Of a stretch of 64,000 bases of DNA, positions 28,938-40,470 are shown piece by piece. The stretch comes from Siphonodentalium dalli (taxonomy: Eukaryota; Mollusca; Scaphopoda; Gadilida; Siphonodentaliidae), in NCBI GenBank assembly GCA_032622095.1, contig CP136064.1:256535863-256599862 (forward strand), given 5' to 3'. Position 1 is the stretch's first letter, and every line of letters starts with the position of its first letter. Under the pieces are notes generated by a model. That model saw only the letters and a list, made by a program, of their open reading frames with translations. It had not been told where the DNA came from and did no database searches. Made by a program: the position numbers and the translations under genes.

Positions 28938-29563
28938 TCTATTATATATTTTGGAAGATCTGTGTGTCTGTGTGTGTGTCTGTGTGTGTGTCTGTGTGTG
29001 TGTTCGCGATGAACTCGAAAACGTCCCACCCGATTTCGATGAAACTTGGTATGTGGTGGTATGTTCGGCCGGAGACGAACATAGGCATATTAATTTGTCC
29101 GTGCGACGTCACCTTGACCTTGAAATCGGGTCATTTCAAGGTCAAACGCCCGAATATCACGGGATTTCGATGAAACTTGGTATGTGGGGGTACTTTCTTA
29201 TGGCGAGTCTCATAAGCATATTCATTTGCCCGTGCGACGTGACCTTGACCTTGAAATCGGGTAACTTCAAGGTCAAATCGCCAATTTTGATGGGATTTCG
29301 ACGAAATTTGATATGTGGGTTTAGTTTTGTCCACTGATTGTTTTGGACGGGTCCAATCGTGACCCCGACCAGACCTTGACCTTCAAAATGATCAATTCAA
29401 GGTCAAATCGGGTAAAACCGAATGGATTTCGACGGGCACGTTTGTCGGGTACTTTTGTCCGGGCAGTGTTTTTGGACTGGTCAAATCGTGACCCCACTTG
29501 ACCTTGACCTTCAAAATGGACAATTCAAGGTCAAAGCCCGGACGAAGTCGGGTCACCTTCTAG
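28938..29563 (+). mobile_element. non-autonomous Helitron, unit 1
   Basis: Starts TCTATTATATATTTTGG after A and ends ACCTTCTAG. Eleven bases before the end is a hairpin CCCGGAC-GAA-GTCGGG, as expected for a Helitron 3' end (TC...CTAG, A/T target). A (TG/TCTG)n tract follows the 5' end. The interior has four TCAAGGTCA motifs. No Rep/helicase is present. Confidence 0.85.
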
Positions 29564-30185
29564 TCTATTATATATTTTGGAAGATCTGTCTGTGTGTCTG
29601 TCTGTGTGTCTGTGTGTCTGTGTGTTCGCGATGGACTCGAAAACGGCCGAACCGATTTCGATGAAACTTGGTATGTGGGGGTATTTTCGGCCGAGAACTG
29701 GCATAGGGCTATTAATTTGTCCGTGCGACCTGACCTTGACCTTGAAATCGGGTAATTTCAAGGTCAAACGCCCGAATATCACGGGATTTCGACGAAACTT
29801 GGTATGTGGGGGTACTTTCTTATGGCGAGTCTCTTAAGCATATTCATTTGCCCGTGCGACGTGACCTTGACCTTGAAATCGGGTAACTTCAAGGTCAAAT
29901 CGCCAATTTTGATGGGAGTTCGACGAAATTTGATACGTGGGGTTACTTTTGTCCACTGATTGTTTTGGACGGGTCCAATCGTGACCCCGATCAGACCTTG
30001 ACCTTCAAAATGATCAATTCAAGGTCAAATCGGGTAAAACCGGATGGATTTCGACGGGCACGTTTGTCGGGTACTTTTGTCCGGGCAGTGTTTTTGGACT
30101 GGTCAAATCGTGACCCCAATTGACCTTGACCTTCAAAATGGCCAATTCAAGGTCAAAGTCCGGACGAAGTCGGGTCACCTTCTAG
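29564..30185 (+). mobile_element. non-autonomous Helitron, unit 2 (head to tail)
   Basis: Begins at the very base after the CTAG of unit 1 and ends CTAG, followed by T. It is collinear with unit 1 over its full length with scattered substitutions, and again has four TCAAGGTCA motifs. The lack of a spacer between units suggests a rolling-circle concatemer or an insertion of one copy at the 3' end of another. Confidence 0.85.
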
Positions 30186-30294
30186 TAATATATATAGTTA
30201 CATATTACTGTTAGCAGAACATATTTCATTTGTAGTCATGCAAAGTGATATACAATATATAGGATGTTTTTTTCTGAACATTTCATCTACACAG

Positions 30295-30500
30295 GCATCC
30301 GAAATTCGGATGTGTTTGAAAACTTTTGGGAACGCGAAACACAGTTACAAGTAGGCGGGGATATAGACAAGCCACTAATTGGACTGTATACATGTGACGA
30401 TGGCAATACCCTAACTATAGCTATGACAGTACACAGCATATTGGTAGTGTACTGTCAAAGCCGGAATCAACAAACTATGAGTACTATCAATACACTATAG
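30295..30500 (+). CDS. candidate exon, Ig-like motif
   Basis: After a T-rich tract and acceptor TCATCTACACAG the phase-1 frame is open to TAG at 30498. It reads SDVFENFWERETQLQVG and KPLIGLYTCDDGNTLTI. The GLYTC context resembles strand F of an Ig domain. Possible donors are at CAA|GTAGGC, GGACT|GTATAC and TTG|GTAGTG; which is used is unclear. It could join the 26664 exon (matching phase). An imperfect hairpin (GACAGTACAC/GTGTACTGTC) lies at 30424-30459. Confidence 0.25.
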
Positions 30501-32608
30501 CCGTATGTAATTAGACAACGGCGGCCGCCTAACAGCCATATCAGAATAACTATTCTTCCTGTGGTTAATCCGGTTTAAAGGCCAGTAGTCATCAGATTGT
30601 TGAAAGCCTGCACTGAACGACCTTTGGTGATAACTTTAATCATCCGACGGCGTTATGATATTCTTTGTGTTTTACGACGGTTGAATCTTTTGAAGGATCA
30701 GTATCGACGTACGTGCAAAGAAGTCTCGACAGTTGACGCGTCTTTGTATTTTACCGTGAATAGAAATGAGGTTCCAGTGTTACATTATACACCTTTACAG
30801 CTGGAAAATAAATGGAAGTCTGACAGAAAAGTCTAAATCGCCGTATGTTATCACGATCCTGCATAAAGAACACGTCCTATTGTTAGCAAAAGTCTTACTC
30901 ATCCACAGAATACAATGCTCGTATGAGAATATACAGGTCTTATTTGCCTTTCTGAATCTTCATATTTCTTTCAATATAGTCATCGACATCGAATCTATGG
31001 GTACACCAATGCTTTAATACTAACGTGTTAACAGGAAGCAAACCACCACTATTCTATTGAAACAATTCCGTGTGAAAATAACGCATTATAGAATTACACA
31101 TTTTGTGTTCTCGGATCGTTCTGCCACACAGGGGTCCGGACACATTTCTAAAAATAGTCACAGGTCGATTGCCCAGGAAATCACACGCAGTCTGAGGCAA
31201 ATTTATCCAAAGGCACCTTTTTTTTAATTGGTAACAGCTCTATACACCTTCGTTAGACATTATTCTTTGAAATTAGCATGCATGAAATACGATAAGGCGA
31301 TATACAAGTTTTAGAAAATCCAAACGCATATTCAAACCCTGATAGATTTGACAACAGTGTCTAAAATGTCAATATCCTGCCAGTCGAATTCGATAACATT
31401 ATCGTCAAATAATACGCATTTCCCTATATGAAGATATTGATATCAGATTTTGAATTTGGGATCGGATTTTATCAAACAAGTTTTGATTTATCATATTTTG
31501 TGGATGTTAGTTTTAAAGAACAGAGTCTACTGAAGGATATAATCCTGTTAACAAAATCGGTAGTTTGAAAAAGAAAATGTGATTTTGAAGCCATTTCCCC
31601 ACAATAAATAATATAGACTTTAACCACATCGAAGACAGAATAGCTTTCACCAGATTCACTATCAGTAACCATTCACTGATATATATAGAGAAGGAGCAAC
31701 ATCTTCAGCCCCAAGTAACATTAGAAGAGAGAAATTTAAGTGCGTGTTTTGTTGTGATGATTTCATACAAGATGAAGAACATTTCCGTATTTAGTATACA
31801 CAACCTGGGACTAGTATATAGTATGTGTATACTAGTCCCAGACACAACTACGAAGCGAACTTTTCGAATCGATGATTGACAATTGTCCAGCATTTGCGAA
31901 GCATTGACGACTACAAATTTATTACTATAGTGGACAAAATAAAGTCCCATGCACTCTAAGCCGATCAATATGCAGAATGATCCATCGCTTCTCCGGTGCG
32001 CGTGATAATCAAACAACAGTTGGTTAACCATTATTATGATATATGATCCCGAGACTCCGTTTGCATGTTAGCGCATTTGCGTAATTTGTTGTTTTGTATA
32101 TGTTGCAGTCAATCTGTCAAACCAGTCATTTTGACCAAATGACTAAAACTTCTGACTGAATTTTAGTGCCAAATGCCTATTTAATACACATATATTAAGG
32201 ATTAAGATATACATTTTTTTATGAAATTATAGGTATTTAACATACAGTAACACAGAATACACAATGATATGCGGTAACTCATAAATTTGTTTCAATAATT
32301 CGTACATGAGTGACATCTACTTTTACAGAACACATATTTTATAGCAAAGAAATCGCTTGATCTTGCATCTCTTAGATCCACCGCAATTACATGTTATGTT
32401 TTAAGCACACCAGAATGGTAGCCGATCGTATATTATCAGTTTTCCACAGCTGTATAGCACCGAAAATGTTTCATTGATCTCCGCGTCCTCTGTCAACAGA
32501 TGGAATGGGCACCGTCACATTGTCGCCGACACTTTTGGATCACAGCATGGGGTAGCGATGAAGATGTGACGATGTGACGATGGTGATTGTTTAATGCCTA
32601 CGTAATGG
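30501..32608. other. intergenic, small hairpin only
   Basis: No convincing gene. An open stretch at 30594-30836 (plus, after a possible TTTAAAG acceptor) and one at 31705-32031 (minus, 108 codons) have no recognisable domain. The second crosses a hairpin, TGGGACTAGTATA and complement, at 31806-31840. Confidence 0.4.
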
Positions 32609-33706
32609 TTAGAGCACAAGAATAGTTCTTTACCAGAATAAATCGAGTCGGAGACGAGATTTATTCTGGTAAAGAACTATTCGCGTGCTCTGACCTACTT
32701 AGAGCACAATTGACCGCACATAATGCGATTATCTCGAAATACGCAATTGATCGTGCGTTGAACACAACGTACAATCCGTGCGCTGGCCGAGATGAACACA
32801 ATGACCCGTTAGCCACACCAATCATCGTGATTACCCATGCAGTGAATGTGAATGTGAATAAATATGTCCGAAGCGACACGGATTAACGTGTGACGCGTTT
32901 TTCACAAAACAATTAGTCACTCGCAGATGTGTTTGGAAAGTCAAATGTGGAAGTCGCATGATTGTGTCTTACTATTATTATATACATTGTATAAGTGGAT
33001 AATGAATTCCGAAGAAGTCTGTGTGTCAGAATGATGACATGGAATTTGGACCTGTAACCAACAACCAACTACTTTTTGCCAAAGGTAATGCTGCACATCA
33101 TTATTATGTGACAAACGTGTCGCCTTTTCAAGAAACTGTTTTGAAATTACTACCATAATAGTCCATTGGTTCCTCCATATTCTCCAGATACAAGTTCTGT
33201 TGTTTGTTATATCGGATATATGGAGCGCTATAATGTGAAGTGGTGATTGTTGGATTATTGGATATATTTGTGGTAAATTACACCCAATTCCCAAGGCTGA
33301 CAAACTAATATTTCAGTGATATCCCATTGTTCGAGACGCGCCACTCTTAACAAACAAATCGCGCGGTCGTTTCAATGTAGCTTCAGTTATTATACAAGAG
33401 GACGTGCATCCCCCACCCGCACTCCCCTTATACGCCGTCCCTATATATGTGCCTGCTTATTATATTAGGGGTTCATAAATAGTAACGGCGTATAATGGCA
33501 GTGTGTTTGGGGGAAGCAGAGCGCTGTTCGTGCCCCTGTCGCCTCTGGTAATTGAAGCTACTTCGAAGCGACCGTGCGATTTGTCTGTTGTGAGTTGAGT
33601 GTGCCTAACAATGGGGTAATCATTGAACTATTCATTCGCCAGCCTTGGGAATCGGTGTGCTTTACCAAAAATCAGGGAACGATTGCAACAATGGGATTGT
33701 GCTCTA
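32609..33706. mobile_element. TTAGAGCAC MITE copy 1, with internal insertion
   Basis: The ends are TTAGAGCACAAG and GATTGTGCTCTAA. A hairpin with AATAGTTCTTTACCAGAATA and complement (32620-32690) sits at the left. Copy 2 (62437-62841) is 405 bp. This copy has about 690 bp extra (about 32890-33560), which contains a nested foldback. Confidence 0.8.
33353..33583. mobile_element. nested foldback element
   Basis: CAAATCGCGCGGTCGTTTC...GTAGCTTCA at the left and its complement at the right, with an inner pair ACGCCGT / ACGGCGT (33430-33492). Confidence 0.7.
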
Positions 33707-33720
33707 AGTTCTAGTTAGAA

Positions 33721-34700
33721 CTCTCATATATTTCGTACACCATAGTCCAGTCCGAGGTATCGTTATCACTCACCCATGCAACAAGCATGTCTTCAATGTC
33801 ATAGCTTGCACGCTCAATAGATAATTGACTCTGTGGATGGCGATATTTCCCATGCACTATATACCACAAGCTCTTAATTCAGACATTATTTTAGCAGTGA
33901 CTTCTGAACCATTGTCACGCTGTGGCGCGCCGAACAGAAGAAATATATCCAAGTTGATACGCAACATCACAAGCTCTTTTCGATGTCAACGACCTATGCA
34001 GAATGTTATTAGATGGTCCTGATACACCATTATCCACTTACAAGAACAATGTGGTAGCAACTGCATGTCGATAAGGTCAACTAGCTAGGTCACGAGATAA
34101 AATAATCTGTAGATAAGATTGGCCTGACCACCACACCTTTGGTTGCAGGCCTAACACGTTTCCGCTAATCAACGCACACTGTCTTGAACAGTTCACTGCG
34201 TCTCTGGTCATGTTTGAACATTTCTTCTGTAATTCCTTTAAAGTGATGTGAAACACACCGGTAGGGTGATCAAGTAGAAATTGATGATAATATTGCTCAA
34301 AGCAGTTATTGTTTACAAATATTAAATCCAAACTGACTAAGAACCGTCATTATTATATATTAATTAAATTCAGTGACTCTCGATGGCTAAATCATTTTCG
34401 TTACTTTATCGCCGATAGTTGCGTCACGAATCGCGAAGTAAATATTTACAATTGAGAGTAGTTCAGATGATGTTCTCTATGGAGTGGTACGGTATATTTG
34501 TTTTATATTTTCGGCGGTGTAGTAGAATGCTACATTCCTCCAGTTGACCTAGTGCCTCAATACTAACTTAACAGTTTAACACACCTGAAAAAGTCCATAA
34601 TATGTGTTTAACATTCGATCACGACCGCCGTGGCCAGTGACATTGTGGATAACTGAGCACGTTCTATAACATCAAACGTCTCCTCAATGTGAACAAAGTA
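33721..34700 (-). pseudogene. retroviral-type integrase (KRBA2/Ginger-like), degenerate
   Basis: Minus strand, several frame breaks. In order from 34700: ETFDVIERA, then GHGGRDRM of the HHCC zinc-binding region. After a 270-bp unrelated insert come MTRDAV, RKRVRPATKGVVVRPILST, LTSKRACDVAYQLG, and the catalytic core FGAPQRDNGSE (second D of DDE) and HPQSQLSIER (E of DDE), then DIEDMLVAW. This order is that of integrases in KRBA2/GIN/Ginger-type genes and elements. Frame shifts and stops show it is dead. The source element is not determined. Confidence 0.75.
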
Positions 34701-35141
34701 CAGTATATTATTGTTAACTGTTTACTGTGCTGTGGTGTTGTTCAATAAAACAATGAGCTTTAGTCATATGTTTCATCTTCATTTGAAGTTATTGGACTGT
34801 TCACGGGACGTGGAGTATTATTTTAAGGCGAATTTACGTTTCTTATCGTTTATAGCAATATGCTAAATGCTTTGTGCCCCTTTAATACTGTCATTAAGAA
34901 TATGCATGCCAAAGTTGTAGATCTAGGTAGAATTTTCGATTAGCGGGAACTGATGGGTTCACGACATACAAGTTAAATATTAGCATATATATATATCATT
35001 ATATATGACAACCTGTACCAACTTTATCCGACAGTATATAGTTTGATAATTGGTATAACATAGGTAGGGGTATATATTCCCCATTCGTATGGTTGTATTT
35101 AGGCTACACGTAGTGGTGATCAGTTGAAAACTATCATAATT
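34701..35141. other. intergenic, nothing recognised
   Basis: No feature supported. Confidence 0.4.
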
Positions 35142-35284
35142 GGGTGGACGGATGCATGGGGTTCTCGGCCATTTGGCGACGTAACGCATGGGATACGATC
35201 CCCCAATTGGGGGGGGGGGGGGGCTATAGCTTCGGGTCTGACCATTGCATATCTCCCCGAAGGGGGGGGGGGGGTCCACCCTGC
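35142..35284. mobile_element. small G-rich TIR element
   Basis: TTGGGTGGACGGATGCATGG at the left and GGGGGTCCACCC at the right, with two G12+ runs and a small TAGCTTCGGG/CCCGAAG pair between. Confidence 0.5.
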
Positions 35285-35354
35285 GTTAGTGTAGTTGTAT
35301 CTATTACGTTATAGGCATATATGACTATATTGGCCCGTGCCACACCGTATAGCT

Positions 35355-35765
35355 AATATCGGTATTGAAGGGGTTAATGAAACCAGTCAATTTTCACAGA
35401 ATACACCCTGTTATCGTCCCGCAACTGGACGAAATAAAAAAAAATCATTCCCGGCCACTGACACCGTGACGAGGAACTGATTGGCCAGTCTCAGACAGAC
35501 TTGGACAAACGCGCGTCACTATATAGCTGTAACCAATATGTGCATTCAAGGAGTTAATAAAACCTGCCTTGAACGACACAGAAAGTCGATTCGCACAGGA
35601 AACACTTGGTCAACTTCAAGCAACTGCAAGATATACAAAATACCTGCATACGGGTCCGTGGGGCGCCTCGGCAGTCGTGGCTATACTAATTGAAAATCGC
35701 AATACAATGTATCGTTATTAAGGGGTTAATATAAACCGGCCGTGGACAACTAATACCCCAAGTCG
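35355..35765. repeat. three diverged units of about 175 bp
   Basis: AAGGGGTTAATGAAACC (35367), AAGGAGTTAATAAAACC (35548) and AAGGGGTTAATATAAACC (35720) each follow a TATAGCTAATAT/TAACCAATAT-like block. Confidence 0.65.
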
Positions 35766-36172
35766 TGCACGACAGCAGCACTCCCATGGATATTTTCGTC
35801 AAAGACAACTGATAAATTGCGCGCGGGTCGACTAATTCAACGCTAAATATTAATTATCTTGTCTAGTGGGGTAACCCACTTCAGATTTCACGATGAGTTT
35901 TGTTTTGTTTTGTTTTGAGCATTTTCCAGATCGGTAGAAAACATATCAGGGACGTGGTGGCGACACGGGAGAAGGGGCGGGGTAGTTGTAAATTGCAAAT
36001 CCCAGATATAAAATTACACCCATCCCCAAAGGGAAATTGTCCCATTCTGTCAAATCCGTATCCGTGAATATATATAGTGTTCATATATTGATCGATTCAG
36101 ATATTTTTATGTTGCCGGTTCATCACTTGTGTAGAAACTCACGATATAATACGATCCCACGCTATTTTGTTT
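35766..36172. other. intergenic, nothing recognised
   Basis: Only a (GTTTT)n tract near 35899 is noted. Confidence 0.4.
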
Positions 36173-36410
36173 TACACTAATTTCAGTATTGAACACTGCC
36201 GTTCAGTCCGTGTTCGCTTCTCTTGAACATATGTGTTCAATGTGAGACCACGGGCATGGTCATTAATCATTCACGCTTAACTAATGGCATGCGATCCCAC
36301 TGGACTGTCTGCATTGAGTTCTCTTAACAAAATAGCATGTAGCGTCGTCTTTTGAAACATGATATCCTTCCACGCAACTGGCATTAATTTTGGTTTGAAT
36401 ATCTGTGTAG

Positions 36411-36572
36411 TTTAATGTATATGGATGGACAAAGCCTTCACATTAATGGAACCAAGTCAGTTGCGCCATTCTGTGGCGTTAGATTAAAGGTTCGAAACAT
36501 AGTTGGTATTTACAGGGTCTTTACTGACAAGAGACAGGGTCAAGTTTATCAATACAGCATGCACTATGCATG
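36411..36572 (+). CDS. candidate internal exon, unknown protein
   Basis: A CTGTGTAG acceptor, 162 nt open in one frame only, then a consensus donor GTAAGT. Reads MYMDGQSLHINGTKSVAP, CGVRLKVRNIVGIYRVF and QVYQYSMHYA. An NGT glycosylation site is present. It starts and ends in phase 2 and joins the acceptor at 37294. No family recognised. Confidence 0.35.
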
Positions 36573-37293
36573 GTAAGTACCGGTATATATGTAATCGTCA
36601 TCATAATTATCAGCATATGTGTTTATGTATATATTTATCTAAAAACATGCAAAGTTAAAATTTGACAATTCAGTTGAGGACATTAGTTGGACATTTCGCA
36701 CCCAATTGTGGTTGAAATTGTTCTAATTTTTTTGTTTGATATTCCGTCCAGATATTAGTGGGGAATATGCTGATATCGGTTGATTTTTTGATAATAAGTG
36801 AGTGTCTCATTCATGCAAGTACTGTTTAAAACTTCTGTGAACTTTGTCATCAGCATTCTCACGGTTAATTTTCTCGCAAAAACAAAACAAAAACACTTGA
36901 GGTCATTGGGGAATATTTGGTGTCACATATATATTAAATTTGATTATATTAGTAGATCTCCAATAAAAATATATTGATGTGCCGGTTATTCATACATGGA
37001 TCATTGCTAAATAGCCCAATACATTTTCTAAACTATAGTTAACGTGTGCTGTTCCACCGTTCTAATTGGTGATGTTAGCATGTGGCCAAACACTGAAAGA
37101 AATAATGTTTTATAATTTCGGAAGCGGTGTTGACTGGTGTCTTTGAATTGGTAGGTATTAATATCAGGATATCATAATATGATTGTAAAGCCGGGAAACT
37201 CGGAAAAAAGTGCTGGGTGGTAAGATCGCATCCTAATAGCATCCAGAATTGGAAAACTAATATTCTAATATATTAAATTATTCTTTCTTTCAG

Positions 37294-37448
37294 GAGCTGC
37301 ATATAGAGCATCGATCGAATATCAGCGGAAACTTTGGGCACAACATATACGGATGCTACAAACTACTCACGTTGGGTGTAGCTGAATTACCAGAAATTAT
37401 GTGACCGTAGAAATGTCTATTGCTATATTAGCTAGCACCGTCAATAAA
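37294..37448 (+). CDS. candidate terminal exon and 3' UTR
   Basis: A strong acceptor TTCTTTCTTTCAG. Joined to the exon ending at 36572 it reads WSCI then TAG at 37304-37306. AATAAA at 37443-37448 would end the transcript. Support is splice-site and poly(A) signal only. Confidence 0.3.
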
Positions 37449-37655
37449 TTCTAGTGACTGTTAATCCATTACTGCATGGTGTCAGCTGGTGCCAAAAATC
37501 GAGAAAGTTCAACAGGAACCGGCGCAGAAATACATCGCACATTCAATGTTAAAAGATTTGTGGACTAATGTGTGTGACTAATTCCGATAGTTCAAAGAAT
37601 TGGACCTAAGATGATAAACCTCACGTCTAGCCTTACCTAAAACAAGGTAACTGTG

Positions 37656-37826
37656 ATGCACTGTCCGAGATGTAAGGTTGACAGTTTGTTATTAATTCAG
37701 TGGTTGAAGGATATTCCAGATGTTCAGGATGTTCATTCGGCCAACTGGATTTCGTGCCAAATTAATACTGTTGCCAATGCTGACCAACACGGCATGGATG
37801 TTTTTGGATGCGGATTATTCAAGTAA
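37656..37826 (+). CDS. short ORF or terminal exon, Cys-containing
   Basis: ATG to TAA, 56 codons: MHCPRCKVDSLL, WLKDIPDVQDVHSANWISC and HGMDVFGCGLFK. An acceptor-like ATTAATTCAG lies within it at 37700, so the true exon may start there. ATTAAA at 37871-37876 follows. The phase does not fit the exon at 36411. Family unknown. Confidence 0.25.
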   Translation: MHCPRCKVDSLLLIQWLKDIPDVQDVHSANWISCQINTVANADQHGMDVFGCGLFK

Positions 37827-38224
37827 ACGTATAGACTGTTGTGCCATTGATTCATCGGCTTATCAGTCTTATTAAATGTTATTTTACCTATATAATACTC
37901 ACATTTTAATTAGGTTGAATGACCTTATTACCCAACAATTACATCAGCATTTCATAAATATACATGCTTCTGTATGGAACAGTTGCATTATATTTAAATT
38001 ATTAGCGATAGCTTCAGCTTGTTCTCAGTAATCATACATTAATAACCACAAACGTATTGGGCCAGTTAATATGTATTAGATGTGCACAGGAGAAGAATGG
38101 CACTAAGACTGTTAAAGTGTGACTACAGACTGTTCACAATTTCTCACCCATTTTATATTGAATTTGATCTCGCGTTTGCGAAGCCTTGTGTTCGTGTATA
38201 TGAAGCATGCTAGTATTTAAATTT

Positions 38225-38589
38225 AGTTATTTTGAGAAACACGTGTGTTCAGATTTTGTTGTTTGAACACATATAAGTGTTCAAAAGCTGTTGCAGTGTT
38301 CCGAATCCGAACACATCAAGCGTTCACATATTTCGTTCATATATTAAGCGTTCACATATTTCGAACACTCAAGTTCAAAATCTGAACATGATGTGTTCAA
38401 AACTGAACGCTTATATGCATTCATAAATTGAACACATCCATTCAATTCATTGAACACATGCGTTCAAATCTGAACACCGGGGACCGTTCAGAGTAATTGA
38501 ACACTTCTGTTCTAAATTGAACACTGAACAGTGTTAATTATCTGTTGCATTTTTGGCGTTCAAATTTGAACACTTTTATTTACAGTGTA
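38225..38589. repeat. dense TGTTCA/TGAACA cluster
   Basis: At least twelve exact TGTTCA or TGAACA hexamers plus many GTTCA/GAACG variants in 365 bp, ending in the TIR TTTATTTACAGTGTA. It is probably the subterminal binding-site region of a transposon. Confidence 0.8.
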
Positions 38590-39429
38590 TATAATGGCCT
38601 TGATTATTATCGACGATTAATTGAACAGTTCAACGCTCACCAGCAATTATTAATGATAATGCGTTCTTGCATGAGCAAATATGAACCATGGGTATGATGG
38701 TATCTAACATCTAACATGCTTCTTATTACATACACACTCATACAGTTTCTAGAGACATCAATGCGTTTCTGAAGGGGTCATACCAATGAAGACAGTGCAT
38801 GCGGAAGGTTATATGGTCATTTTCAGCGCAGTCGCAAACAATCAGACTTAAAGGCACGTGAGGCCTTGGTTGTCGAAAATATTCATATTTGTTCCAATCA
38901 CCGTAAACAGAAAAAAACAGTAAAACGCATAGTTTCGTTCATATATACCATGACCATCGCGTAAACAGCATGTTATCATAAAGACCTACTATATTGTACC
39001 TAAGCAAGAGCCTGATTGTGTTACAGAAGACAGCACAATGCTACTGGCTAATCACACACAAATGGCATAAACGCTCTTTATTAGTTCCATATCAGGAATT
39101 CACCCACAAAGAACGCTCTTTATGTTTACCATCATAATATAAACAAACATCAGAAAAGTAACTTTTTATGCTTTTGTTTACATAACAATGGTCAACCATA
39201 TGACAATAACATACTGTTTATGCGATATTTCTTATTTGTATACGGACAAAGACTGTCTACATTTTGATGTTCTTTCTGTTTGTGGCGGTTTTTGACGGTT
39301 GGAAATATTTTCACAGGATACCCACCGCCAAGGCCAACCGTACCTTTAAACAGTCTGTTAAATGTTGATGCCTAGTGTACGGCAATTTGAATTGTGGCTG
39401 TCAACACATTTGATCGATATTTATTTAAA
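38590..39429. other. intergenic, nothing recognised
   Basis: Two AACGCTCTTTAT boxes (39069 and 39113) match the repeat family seen at 13215, 16491, 57465 and 59090. Confidence 0.45.
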
Positions 39430-40260
39430 AAATGGATGTTGATTTTGTTGCGTTCCTTAGAGTCTGGATGCAAGACGTTGGTCTGACATAAAAATGCCAG
39501 ACCAACTGGCATCAATTACTCCATGGAACGCAACGAAATCAAAATCCATTTCTTAAATTTACACTCATCCGAGCCAACTAGCAGTTTAAAAGAGCTTTAA
39601 CCCTTTACCCAACAGAAGGGCCCTGTGCCAATGCATTCTCTTATATATGCGAGTCGACCATAGGTCGCCTCGCATATATAAGAGAATGCATTGGCTTAAC
39701 ATATTAAAAATTATAAAATTGTCAAAGAATGTAGAATTTTTTTTTTTTAGGCCAATGCATTCTCTTATATATGCGAGGCGACCTATGGTCGACTCGCATA
39801 TATAAGAGAATGCATTGGCACAGGGCATAACTGTAACTATCACAATGTGGTCAAAGAGCCGGTTCCAATGATACCCATATTTGTATGGTTCTATTGAGAC
39901 AGACCGAAGATAATTTAGGCTGTTGAAGCTTTATTTGGCCGGTTTTGGCCGGTTTGTTGGGTAAAGGGTTAAAAGAGCTTTAAGCGCCCATTTCCAATGT
40001 TATTTGCGTAGCTTGTTGCAAGTTGCGTCCACTTAAGAAATGGATGTTGATTTTCTTGCGATCCAAAAAGTATGGATGCAAGTTGGCCTGACATTGCATG
40101 TTCCACACATAAAAATAACAGACCACATTACATCCATACTCTATGGAACGCAACAATCCATTTACATATATTTACACTCAACCGAGTCAGCTGGCAGATA
40201 CAAGAATATTAAGCGCCCATTTCCAACGTTATTCTCGTGACTTGATGCAAGTTATGTCTA
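39430..40260. repeat. direct duplication of a hairpin unit
   Basis: Two units (39430-39600 continuing at 39973-40030, and 40036-40260), each with a hairpin AAATGGATGTTGATTTT...GCAACGAAATCAAAATCC-type arms and a following TTTACACTCA(T/A)CCGAG...AAGCGCCCATTTCCAA block. The first unit is split by the TTAA MITE. The second serves as its empty site. Confidence 0.8.
39597..39972 (+). mobile_element. TTAA-type palindromic MITE, copy 4
   Basis: A 376-bp copy with CCCTTTACCCAACA ends and both hairpins (39628-39694 and 39751-39820). TTAA stands at both ends, but the flanking duplication is longer: TTAAAAGAGCTTTAA (15 bp) on both sides. Confidence 0.95.
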
Positions 40261-40291
40261 CAGAAACATGGATGAATGCAACAAGGGTCAT

Positions 40292-40470
40292 AACCAGTGG
40301 CGGATCCCGAAAAATTGAATAGGGGGGGGCGCTAATTGGCCATATGATGCGAAGCATCATCCGAGCTGCGAAGCGACGAGGGGGGAGAGTGCGAGAGGGG
40401 GTCTCCCTCTCTTACTGGAGGGGGTCCAGGGGAACTCCCCCGGGAAAATTTTACAAAAATTGCACCAGAA
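40292..40470. mobile_element. possible transposon end, CAGTGGCGGATCC
   Basis: CAGTGGCGGATCCCGAAA followed by a G8 run and GAGGGGGAGAG-rich sequence resembles hAT-type 5' ends. I could not find a matching inverted end with a target duplication. Confidence 0.35.

Larger units (their letters stand above)
36173..38589. mobile_element. putative TIR element with candidate exons
   Basis: The left end TACACTAATTTCAGTATTGAACAC and the inverted right end TACACTGTAAATAAAAGTGTTC are similar, and the right subterminal 350 bp is full of TGTTCA/TGAACA. A related solo end is at 24901. The element encloses the three candidate exons below. No transposase is recognised; the boundaries are an inference. Confidence 0.45.

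Noticed and set aside
28864..29837. Open frames up to 157 codons across the TG tract
   Set aside because: They lie inside the non-autonomous Helitrons and include a microsatellite translation; no Rep or helicase motifs.
31705..32031. 108-codon minus-strand frame
   Set aside because: Crosses a hairpin and has no recognisable domain or splice support.
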